From Williamsia herbipolensis (GTDB lineage: Bacteria > Actinomycetota > Actinomycetes > Mycobacteriales > Mycobacteriaceae), in assembly GCF_000964005.1 (NCBI RefSeq), contig NZ_JXYP01000038.1, positions 62,001-126,000 on the forward strand: a stretch of DNA of 64,000 nt, in the 5' to 3' direction. Positions 58,212-64,000 of this stretch are shown here, piece after piece (the first letter of the stretch is position 1; every line of letters begins with the position of its first letter). Both the position numbers and the translations under genes were made by a program. Under the pieces are notes generated by a model that was given only the letters and a program-made list of their open reading frames with translations, was not told the origin of the DNA and did no database searches.

Positions 58212-58909
58212 ACGCCATGGTCTTCGAGAAGGTCAACAGCAAGGTCGTCTCGGTCGACATCGCCCGCGCCGGAGGCGTGATCGCCCGCAAGGGAGCCATG
58301 CTCTTCTACACCGGCCAGGTGATGTTCTCGCCCCACATGATCCCCGGCGCCGGCGGCGCGGGCCTCGGCGCGATGGCCGGCGTGGCCGGTCGGATGATGG
58401 CCGGCGAGCACGAGAAGACGATGCTGGCGCAGGGAACAGGCGTGGTGCACTACGGGTTCGCCGGCCTCGCCGTCCATATCGTCGATCTGCCCCAGGGCGG
58501 CACGGTGACCGCCGACGCGTCCCGACTGCTCGGCCACACCGCGGGTATGCAGGCGTCGGTGGTGATGATGCAGTCCCAGTCCGGCAGTGGCGGTGGCGGC
58601 CTGCGCAACGCCCTGCGCGGCGCCGCGACCGGAGCCCTCACCGGCAACGGGTTGATGACCACGCAGTTGCAGGGACAGGGCGCGGTGGTGTTGCTCGCGC
58701 ACGGCGAGGTGATGGAGCTGCGTGTGGGTGGTGAACCCGTGGTCGTCGACCCGCAGGCGTTCGTGGGAACGCTGGGACACGTTCAGACACAGCTGAAGTC
58801 GGCGCTGAGCTGGCGAGATGCGGTCGGTCGCGGCGCAGGCGAGGCCATGCAGCTGCACTGCACCGGCGACGGCATCGTGTTCGTGCAGGCATCGGAGCAG
58901 AAACTGTGA
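58208..58909 (+). CDS. AIM24-family protein 2
   Basis: A 233-residue paralogue of the previous protein, GTG start. It has an additional Gly/Met/Ala-rich insert (MIPGAGGAGLGAMAGVAGRMMAG) at about residue 45 and a Ser/Gly-rich one (QSQSGSGGGGLRNALRGAATGALTG) at about 120-145. The last 60 residues repeat the family end: GEVMELRVGGEPVVVDPQAFVGTLGHV and LSWRDAVGRGAGEAMQLHCTGDGIVFVQASE. That end closely parallels protein 1 (VSWRDMVGAGGGEAFSLRWQGQGVVSIQPAE). The three probably form one hetero-oligomer. Confidence 0.85.
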   Translation: MNAMVFEKVNSKVVSVDIARAGGVIARKGAMLFYTGQVMFSPHMIPGAGGAGLGAMAGVAGRMMAGEHEKTMLAQGTGVVHYGFAGLAVHIVDLPQGGTVTADASRLLGHTAGMQASVVMMQSQSGSGGGGLRNALRGAATGALTGNGLMTTQLQGQGAVVLLAHGEVMELRVGGEPVVVDPQAFVGTLGHVQTQLKSALSWRDAVGRGAGEAMQLHCTGDGIVFVQASEQKL

Positions 58910-58919
58910 GGGACACGCT

Positions 58920-59669
58920 GTGAGCGACATCCTGAATCCCGCGGTCCTGGTGGGAAACGACAACGTGCCGCACAACTCCTACGCGTACTACATCACCCTC
59001 GACAAGCCCTGGATCATGTCGAAGGGCGCCATGATCGCCTACTACGGGCAGATGCAGTTCCGGACATTGATGCAGGGCCTGCAGTCGGGACTGCTCGCCT
59101 CGATCGCGGGAACGATCAGCGCACCGATGTACATGGGCAACTTCGTCGTCGCCGAGGGCCAGGGGACGTTGATCATCGGTGATCGTGGATTCGACATCAA
59201 CTCCTTCGACCTCGACGACGGGAATCTCACCGTGCGCGCGGCGAACCTGCTCGCCTTCGAGCCCGGTCTGCAGCTCAACCAGTCGATCGTGCCCGGCTAC
59301 CTCACCCTCATCGGGACAGGGAAGTTCCTCGCGTCCTCGAACGGGCCGGTGATGTTCGCCGAGCCACCGGTGCGCGTCGATCCGCAGTCCCTCGTCGGCT
59401 GGGCCGACTGCCCGTCACCGAGTCACCACTACGACCAGAACTGGGTGAACGGCTTCATGGCCGCCGGCGCCGCCATGATGGGGGCGGGCAGCGGCGAGGA
59501 GCAGCAGTTCGACTTCACCGGCGCGGGAACGGTTCTCATCCAGTCGAGCGAGAAGGTCCGCGACGACGCCGACGTGGTCCGCACCATCGAGACCCAGATC
59601 CCCGCGCTGTCGCAGGGCGGCATCCGCCGGATCATGGCCACGGCGCAGGCGCACATCAGCCAGCAGTGA
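58920..59669 (+). CDS. AIM24-family protein 3
   Basis: A 249-residue third paralogue, GTG start preceded by GAGGGA. It shares the beta pattern (KPWIMSKGAMIAYYGQMQF, NFVVAEGQGTLIIGDRGFDINSFDL, NLTVRAANLLAFEPGLQLNQS, LTLIGTGKFLASSNGPVMFAEPPVRVDPQSLVGW). It adds a C-terminal helical tail of about 45 residues after the usual TGAGTVLIQSSE end. It is the most divergent of the three, so the set results from old duplications. The close spacing of 10 bases makes it the third gene of the operon. Confidence 0.85.
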   Translation: MSDILNPAVLVGNDNVPHNSYAYYITLDKPWIMSKGAMIAYYGQMQFRTLMQGLQSGLLASIAGTISAPMYMGNFVVAEGQGTLIIGDRGFDINSFDLDDGNLTVRAANLLAFEPGLQLNQSIVPGYLTLIGTGKFLASSNGPVMFAEPPVRVDPQSLVGWADCPSPSHHYDQNWVNGFMAAGAAMMGAGSGEEQQFDFTGAGTVLIQSSEKVRDDADVVRTIETQIPALSQGGIRRIMATAQAHISQQ

Positions 59670-59704
59670 TGGTCACCCGCCCGATGGGCGGCGTCGTTAT
59701 CGAT

Positions 59705-59769
59705 CCGTTACCGATGTTCTCGAATGGATACCGATGCGTTCAGGGATTCTCTGTTCGGGCAGGTAACGG
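59705..59769. promoter_or_regulatory. Spaced inverted repeat upstream of small membrane gene pair
   Basis: CCGTTACC (59705-59712) and GGTAACGG (59762-59769) are perfect 8-bp inverted arms 49 bases apart. The right arm runs into TATAGC, which could be a -10 element for the following gene pair. The spacing is large, so these may be two half-sites for one regulator or a chance pair. Confidence 0.35.
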
Positions 59770-59851
59770 TATAGCGTCCTTTTCATAGCGATCAAAGAAA
59801 TGGGTCGTCGCGTCACCCGCGCCTGACCGCGCGTTGTTCGAAAGGCCCGCC

Positions 59852-60148
59852 ATGGACCAGAACATTCTCGAGCACCACATCCCCCAGCCCGCAGGCGTCG
59901 AGCCCGCGGTCACCAGCCCGGCCACCTTCGCGGCCCCTTCCCTCGCCGATGCGGACACCGCGTCGGATTCGGTTCTCGCCGATGTCGCCGACAAGGCGGA
60001 GAACCTGCTCGGCGACATCGCCGACGCGCTGCCCGGTCCGCCGGAGAGCCTGCTCCTCGGCGAGCACGGAGGCGTCATCATGCTCGCCGCCCTGGTCATC
60101 GCGACCATCGTGATCCTGGCCGCCTCCGCAGCCACCGGGGCACTGTGA
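59852..60148 (+). CDS. Small membrane protein
   Basis: A 98-residue protein with a single C-terminal membrane helix (GGVIMLAALVIATIVILAASAATGAL). The preceding part is polar, with a Pro/Ala/Thr-rich start (QNILEHHIPQPAGVEPAVTSPATF) and an acidic helix (ADTASDSVLADVADKAENLLGDIADALPGPPE). GAAAGG precedes the ATG. No family is recognised. It overlaps the next small membrane gene as GTGA, so the two are made together and may form a tail-anchored pair. Confidence 0.7.
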   Translation: MDQNILEHHIPQPAGVEPAVTSPATFAAPSLADADTASDSVLADVADKAENLLGDIADALPGPPESLLLGEHGGVIMLAALVIATIVILAASAATGAL

Positions 60149-60417
60149 GCACGGGCTCCGCACCCATGGGGGTCGGCCCCGACGAGCGCAGCCGCGACTG
60201 GCTGACCCTGGCCATCGAGGGCGTTCTCGTCGCCGTCATCCTGGGCACGCTCATCGGCGCGGTCGTGACCGCGCTGCCGCTCATGGGTCTGCTGTCGACG
60301 ATCGGTGTCGTCGCAGCTTTGGTCGTCATCGTGCTGCTCGTGGTCCTGGCCGCCTATCTGGGCCGCAGTGCCGACGACGAACCACTCGAGTCGCTGGGCG
60401 ACGTCGAGAACTTCTGA
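60145..60417 (+). CDS. Small membrane protein
   Basis: A 90-residue protein, GTG start overlapping the previous stop. Two hydrophobic segments, LAIEGVLVAVILGTLIGAVVTALPL (about 22-46) and LLSTIGVVAALVVIVLLVVLAAYLG (about 49-73), lie between a polar start and an acidic end (RSADDEPLESLGDVENF). Unknown family. It converges with the crcB pair. The coupled neighbour suggests a two-subunit small membrane complex, function unknown. Confidence 0.7.
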   Translation: MSTGSAPMGVGPDERSRDWLTLAIEGVLVAVILGTLIGAVVTALPLMGLLSTIGVVAALVVIVLLVVLAAYLGRSADDEPLESLGDVENF

Positions 60418-60432
60418 CACGTCTATCGTCGC

Positions 60433-60804
60433 TCAGCCGAGCGCGTAGACGATGCCGAGGCCGGCGGCGCACGACGCCAGCGACAGGATCAACGACAGTG
60501 CCGCATAACCGATCCCGGCGCCGACGCGACCGGATCGCAGCAGCGTCACGGTCTCCACGCTGGCGGTGCTGAAGGTGGTGTAACCACCGCAGAAGCCGGT
60601 GCCGATCACCGCCTGCCAGTCGGCATCGACCCCGGCGCCGGTCACCAGGCCGGCGATCACACCGAGCGCGAACGATCCCGTGACGTTGATGATGGTGGTC
60701 TGCCACGGCGTCGACCACCCGAAACGGTGGCGCAACTCGCCGTCGACGGCGAAGCGGGCCACCGCCCCGAGTGCGCCCGCGAGGGTGACGAGGACCGCGA
60801 TCAC
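60433..60804 (-). CDS. crcB: Fluoride channel subunit CrcB (Fluc) 2
   Basis: A 123-residue protein with four helices, a member of the Fluc/CrcB fluoride exporters. The family signature is present: GALGAVARFAVDGELRHR near the start, TTIINVTGSFALGVIAGL in helix 2, and GFCGGYTTFSTASVETVTLL in helix 3, where the FSTxSVE sequence lines the pore. The GTG start overlaps the stop of the other crcB gene. Two different crcB genes together normally mean a heterodimer of oppositely oriented subunits. It protects the cytosol from fluoride. Confidence 0.92.
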   Translation of the reverse strand: MIAVLVTLAGALGAVARFAVDGELRHRFGWSTPWQTTIINVTGSFALGVIAGLVTGAGVDADWQAVIGTGFCGGYTTFSTASVETVTLLRSGRVGAGIGYAALSLILSLASCAAGLGIVYALG

Positions 60805-61235
60805 CGCGTCATCACCGATCGCGAAGCTATGAATCCGAGTGCGGCGCAGACGATCCCGGCGATGACGGTCGCCGCGACATAGGCGATACCCACGACTCGG
60901 TCGGCACCGGCGAGTAGCCGGTCCGATTCCAGGGCGAAAGCGCTGTAGGTGGTCAGGGAGCCGCAGAACCCGACGCCGACGAGAAGCCGGATCCGCTGGC
61001 GCACACCGGTGTCGGGACCCGACACCGTCAGCCAGCCCACCAATGACCCGAGAATCGTTGCGCCGACGAGGTTCACGACGAACGTGGCCCACGGCCAGTG
61101 CCCTGACGTCGCCGGATCGAGCTGCTCGGCGGCGTAGCGGAGCGCGGTCCCGACCAGCCCGCCGCCGAACACCACGAGCATCGCGCGCACCTGGCGATGC
61201 AGTGGGATCGGGGCCGGCGTCTCGGGATCGGTCAC
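60801..61235 (-). CDS. crcB: Fluoride channel subunit CrcB (Fluc) 1
   Basis: A 144-residue CrcB homologue, GTG start. It has a longer polar N-terminus (TDPETPAPIPLHRQ), then GGGLVGTALRYAAEQL, WATFVVNLVGATILGSLVGWL and GFCGSLTTYSAFALESDRLL. The pore segment TTYSAFALE differs from TTFSTASVE in its partner, which fits two non-identical halves. No fluoride riboswitch motif is visible before it. It is the first gene of the pair. Confidence 0.9.
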   Translation of the reverse strand: MTDPETPAPIPLHRQVRAMLVVFGGGLVGTALRYAAEQLDPATSGHWPWATFVVNLVGATILGSLVGWLTVSGPDTGVRQRIRLLVGVGFCGSLTTYSAFALESDRLLAGADRVVGIAYVAATVIAGIVCAALGFIASRSVMTR

Positions 61236-61276
61236 GCGCTCACGCTACAACCGCCTCTCGGGCTCCGACAGGCGGA

Positions 61277-61708
61277 TCAGACGTGCGCGGTGACCGTCTG
61301 CTCGATGTTGCCCTTGGTCGCCTTGGAGTACGGGCAGAACGAATGTGCGGTCTCGGCGACCTTGTCGGCGGTCTCCTGGTCCAGGCCGGGCAGCGTGACG
61401 TCGATCGCGGCGGTGAGGCCGAATCCACCGTCGGAGGAATCCTTGCCGATACCGATCGTGACCTTGACCTCGGTGCCCTCCGGGGGCTTCACACCGGACT
61501 GCTCGGCTGTGGCGCGCAGGGCGCCGAGGAAGCATGCGGCGTAACCGGCCGAGAACAGCTCCTCGGGGTTGCTGCCCTCACCGCTACCGCCCATCTCCTT
61601 CGGCGGGCGCAGATCGAGATCGATCTGACCGGTGTCGGAGTAGACTTGTCCGTCGCGTCCGCCGCCGGTGGCCTTGGACGTGATCGTGTAGACGGTGTCG
61701 ATGCTCAT
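61277..61708 (-). CDS. ohr: Organic hydroperoxide resistance protein Ohr
   Basis: A 143-residue OsmC/Ohr peroxidase that reduces fatty acid and other organic hydroperoxides. It begins YTITSKATGGGRDGQVYSDTGQIDLDLRPPKEMGG and has the peroxidatic Cys in FSAGYAACFLGAL and the resolving Cys in HSFCPYSKATKGN, with the Arg of the active site in the early GRDG region or nearby. The final QTVTAHV is typical. GAGGAG precedes the ATG. The gene lies between catalase and crcB genes; a strong palindrome in its promoter region suggests control by a repressor, possibly the OhrR-like protein 21 kb away. Confidence 0.93.
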   Translation of the reverse strand: MSIDTVYTITSKATGGGRDGQVYSDTGQIDLDLRPPKEMGGSGEGSNPEELFSAGYAACFLGALRATAEQSGVKPPEGTEVKVTIGIGKDSSDGGFGLTAAIDVTLPGLDQETADKVAETAHSFCPYSKATKGNIEQTVTAHV

Positions 61709-61736
61709 GAGCTCCTCTTCCTGAAGGGACAGTGGG

Positions 61737-61760
61737 GTACGTGAACCACAGAACACGTAC
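61737..61760. promoter_or_regulatory. Palindrome in the ohr promoter region
   Basis: GTACGTG-N10-CACGTAC is a perfect 7-bp inverted repeat over 24 bp, 29 bases before the ohr start. It is a good operator candidate. Its sequence differs from the palindrome before the OhrR-like gene, though both contain CAC/GTG arms. Confidence 0.6.
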
Positions 61761-61765
61761 GCCGA

Positions 61766-61810
61766 ACACAACGGCCCCGCGGAACGGATTGTTCCGTGGG
61801 GCCGTTGTGT
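61766..61810 (-). terminator. Long stem-loop terminator of katA
   Basis: Two 20-base arms (starting ACACAACGGCC and ending GGCCGTTGTGT) pair at 19 of 20 positions around a five-base loop, 17 bases after the katA stop. It is among the most stable hairpins in the window and should end the catalase transcript before the ohr promoter. Confidence 0.85.
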
Positions 61811-61826
61811 GTGGTGTCGACGCAGA

Positions 61827-63302
61827 TCAGCCCTGGGCGCCCTCGCGGACCCCGGCCTCGACCTTCTTGCCCAGGTCGGGATCGACGTTGGTCCAGTACT
61901 CGAACACGCGGCTGAGCACGGGCTCCTTCACACCGTCGAGGACGTGGCCGACGATGTTGTCGACGAGCCGATCGCGGGCGTCGTCGTCCATCACCTCGCG
62001 GACGAGCTGACCCGCCTGCACGAAGTCACCGTCCTCGGGGTGCTCGACGTAGCCGGTACGCAGCGCGTCGCCGTCGAAGCTCCAGAGGCCCTCGTCGCCC
62101 GCGGCCTGTTCGGAGGCGTGCGGTCCCCCGAAGGAGTTCGGGGCGTACACCGGGACCTCGGGTCCGTTGGAGCGGTACGACATCGATCCCTCCTTGGAGT
62201 AGGTGTTGATCTCGGCGTTCTTCGCGTAGTTCACCGGCAGCTGCGAGTAGTTGGTGCCGATGCGGTAGCGGTGGGCGTCGGCGTAGCTGAACACCCGACC
62301 CAGCAGCATCTTGTCCGGCGAGAAGCCGATGCCCGGAACGACATTCGACGGCTCGAACGACGACTGCTCGATGTCGTTGAAGAAGTTGCGCGGATTGCGG
62401 TTCAGCGTGAGCTTGCCGACCTCGATCAGCGGGTAGTCCTTCTGCGACCAGACCTTGGTGAGGTCGAACGGGTTGAACTTGTATCCCTCCGCCTCGTCCA
62501 CCGGCATGACCTGGATCTTAAAGGTCCAGCTCGGGAAGTCACCGGAATCGATGGTCTCGTAGAGATCCTTGCGGTGATGATCGGGGCTGCTGCCGGCGAG
62601 GGTGTCCGCCTCGTCCTGGGTGAGGAAGTCGATGCCCTGGTCGGTCTTGAAGTGGAACTTCACCCAGAAGCGTTCTCCCGCTTCGTTGACCGTCTGGTAG
62701 GTGTGCGAACCGAAGCCGTCCATGTTGCGCCACGTCTTCGGGATGCCGCGGTCACCCATCAACCAGGTCACCTGGTGTGCGCTCTCCGGGCTCAGGGTCC
62801 AGAAATCCCACTGCATGTTGTGGTCACGCAGGGCCGAGCCGGGCAGACGCTTCTGCGACCGGATGAAGTCCTGGAACTTGATGGGATCCTTGACGAAGAA
62901 GACCGGGGTGTTGTTCCCGACCAGATCCCAGTTGCCCTCGGTGGTGTAGAACTTCAACGCGAAGCCGCGCGGGTCACGCCACGTGTCGGGGCTGCCCTGC
63001 TCGCCAGCGACGGTCGAGAAACGCGCCAGCGCTTCGGTTTTCGTGCCCTGCTGCAACACAGCAGCTTTCGTGTACTTCGAGATGTCGTGGGTGATCTCGA
63101 GTTCACCGAAGGCGCCGCCGCCCTTGGCGTGCACGACGCGCTCCGGCACGCGCTCGCGGTTGAACTGCGCCATCTTCTCGATGAGGTAGTGGTCGTGCAG
63201 CAGGATCGGTCCCTGCGGGCCGGCGGTCAGCGACTGATCGTCGCTCGCGACCGGGATGCCGGTGTTGGAGGTGGTGTGCGGGGTGGAGGCGTTCTGGGTC
63301 AT
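61827..63302 (-). CDS. katA: Monofunctional haem catalase
   Basis: A 491-residue clade 3 catalase that breaks hydrogen peroxide into water and oxygen in the cytosol. The active His is in [19 protein letters not shown], the Asn in [19 protein letters not shown], and the haem-binding Tyr in [47 protein letters not shown] and [20 protein letters not shown] are also family blocks. AGGAGA precedes the ATG; the longer upstream frame is not needed. It lies near ohr, forming a peroxide defence region. A palindrome about 110 bases upstream may bind its regulator. Confidence 0.95.
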   Translation of the reverse strand: MTQNASTPHTTSNTGIPVASDDQSLTAGPQGPILLHDHYLIEKMAQFNRERVPERVVHAKGGGAFGELEITHDISKYTKAAVLQQGTKTEALARFSTVAGEQGSPDTWRDPRGFALKFYTTEGNWDLVGNNTPVFFVKDPIKFQDFIRSQKRLPGSALRDHNMQWDFWTLSPESAHQVTWLMGDRGIPKTWRNMDGFGSHTYQTVNEAGERFWVKFHFKTDQGIDFLTQDEADTLAGSSPDHHRKDLYETIDSGDFPSWTFKIQVMPVDEAEGYKFNPFDLTKVWSQKDYPLIEVGKLTLNRNPRNFFNDIEQSSFEPSNVVPGIGFSPDKMLLGRVFSYADAHRYRIGTNYSQLPVNYAKNAEINTYSKEGSMSYRSNGPEVPVYAPNSFGGPHASEQAAGDEGLWSFDGDALRTGYVEHPEDGDFVQAGQLVREVMDDDARDRLVDNIVGHVLDGVKEPVLSRVFEYWTNVDPDLGKKVEAGVREGAQG

Positions 63303-63625
63303 CGATGGTCTCCTAGTGGTGCCGTGCGGCTCGCCAGGGCTCGAAGAGTCGCGCTTGTCGGTCGGGCTGCATTCGTTCACGGCCGGAGATGGGACCAACG
63401 CTACGGCATCATCTGGAACGGATCCAGACAGCTGGGGGATGAGAGTTCCGCCCGGAGGCCTCGCGGCCATGTTCGAGTGGCGCGGTCCCCGCCGGTGTTC
63501 TAGCGTCTGTGCGCAGAGGTCGTGTGTAGCACCGGGCAGTCCCGGTGTTCGCGTCCGCGGTGTTCTCACTCTTCACGCCGCGTCGAAAAGCGCATCCGCC
63601 CTCACGTCGAAGAGAGATCACACCC
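63303..63625. promoter_or_regulatory. Divergent promoter region of katA and the right-end oxygenase
   Basis: These 323 bases hold no supported gene. TCTGGAACGGATCCAGA at 63412-63428 is a perfect 6-5-6 palindrome lying 110 bases before katA, a candidate operator for a peroxide or iron regulator. A looser TCTG-N4-CAGA element lies about 80 bases further right. Confidence 0.5.
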
Positions 63626-64000
63626 GTGAACGACACCACCCAGGACGACACCACCCGGAACGCGAGCCCCCGGGCACCGATGACCGAACTCCTGCGCGAG
63701 AAGCGCATGGGCGGCGTCGGAACCGAGACCACCCGCCGAGAGATCCGACGCATCAGTCTGCGTGATCTCGACACGCGACACGACGCGATCGCCGCCGAGT
63801 TGTGGAGCGCGGCAACCGACATCGGGTTCTTCCAGATCGTCGACCACGGGATCGACGCCGACACCCTCGACCGCGTCTTCGCGGCATCGGAGCGATTCTT
63901 CGCCCTGCCCACCGCGGTGAAGGAGCGCTACCCGTTGCGCCCGGGCACCAACGCCGGGTGGGAGTACTCGTCGCAGGTTCGCCCGTCGGTCGGAACGCCC
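63626..64000 (+). CDS. 2-oxoglutarate/Fe(II) oxygenase (isopenicillin N synthase-like), partial
   Basis: The first 125 codons of an enzyme of the isopenicillin N synthase-like dioxygenase group. The N-terminal domain signature is visible: ISLRDLDTRHDAIAAELWSAATDIGFFQIVDHGID, followed by FAASERFFALPTAVKERYPLRPGTNAGWEYSSQ. The iron-binding His-x-Asp and distal His would lie beyond the window, so activity cannot be judged. The GTG after GAGAGAT is taken as start; an ATG 18 codons later (MTELLREKR) is a good alternative. It is divergent from katA. Confidence 0.85.
   Translation, partial: MNDTTQDDTTRNASPRAPMTELLREKRMGGVGTETTRREIRRISLRDLDTRHDAIAAELWSAATDIGFFQIVDHGIDADTLDRVFAASERFFALPTAVKERYPLRPGTNAGWEYSSQVRPSVGTP

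Noticed and set aside
61236-61276. Fluoride riboswitch before the crcB pair
   Set aside because: The 41-base gap is too short for the known fold and I see no conserved GGCGATGG-type segment.

Overview
The window is high-GC actinobacterial chromosome, most likely from the order Mycobacteriales and probably Gordonia or a close relative (Rhodococcus, Williamsia). I infer this from gene content: a rifampin ADP-ribosyltransferase of mycobacterial type, FadB2, a DesA3-type desaturase with its flavoprotein partner, a Tat-exported cholesterol oxidase, a DUF222/13E12 HNH protein, DUF5313, many TetR regulators and pervasive ATGA/GTGA overlaps. The genus is an inference. I see no rRNA, tRNA, CRISPR array, insertion sequence or prophage. 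The left end cuts a lipoprotein gene and the right end cuts a 2-oxoglutarate/Fe(II) oxygenase gene.

Region by region. 1-7.3 kb: lipoprotein; b-type cytochrome/molybdopterin oxidoreductase with a small membrane partner; arr; fadB2; a TetR-OYE-SDR operon behind a perfect 19-bp operator. 7.3-11.6 kb: an ABC exporter whose ATPase is fused to an exported-type serine hydrolase, divergent from a GntR gene. 11.6-15.2 kb: MFS transporter, a cytosolic NMT1/THI5-like protein and an ornithine cyclodeaminase homologue behind two GTATAC palindromes. 15.2-18.5 kb: DHA2 efflux pump, divergent TetR, PRISE-type reductase. 18.5-23.3 kb: stress and envelope island (EcsC-like?, LapA, aquaporin, a 38-aa protein, CsbD, GAF-ANTAR, ECF sigma). 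23.4-25.4 kb: an ECF42-type sigma gene broken by an in-frame TAA, with its YCII/DGPF partner. 25.5-31 kb: drug MFS, HNH protein, UbiA, TetR/hydrolase pair. 31.3-34.9 kb: complete OpuB-type osmoprotectant ABC transporter. 35-40.8 kb: secreted lipase, orphan ketosynthase, PAS-GGDEF protein, OhrR-like MarR, a 32-aa membrane peptide. 40.9-46.3 kb: lipid and redox cluster (ferredoxin-NADP reductase, AurF-type diiron oxygenase, desaturase, desaturase reductase). 46.6-48.9 kb: PAP2-lipid kinase fusion and hydrolase. 48.9-51.3 kb: a three-gene unit of repeat peptide, JmjC-like cupin oxygenase and sucrase-ferredoxin. 51.5-57.4 kb: TetR, cholesterol oxidase, MBL-fold protein, TetR, GlxA regulator. 57.6-60.4 kb: three tandem AIM24 paralogues and two small membrane proteins. 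60.4-63.3 kb: two overlapping crcB genes, ohr, catalase.

The strongest candidate for an undescribed system is the operon at 48939-51349. A short acidic Gly/Asp-rich protein made of three near-identical 24-residue units is followed 12 bp later by a cupin-4/JmjC-like Fe(II) oxygenase, which overlaps a [2Fe-2S] sucrase-ferredoxin gene by 4 bp. This is the arrangement expected of a multi-core modified peptide or protein-hydroxylation system, though its function is inferred. Other unusual points are the membrane-anchored hydrolase/ABC ATPase fusion, the nonsense-interrupted sigma gene with a 25-bp tandem repeat beside it, and a set of clear palindromic operators next to local regulators.
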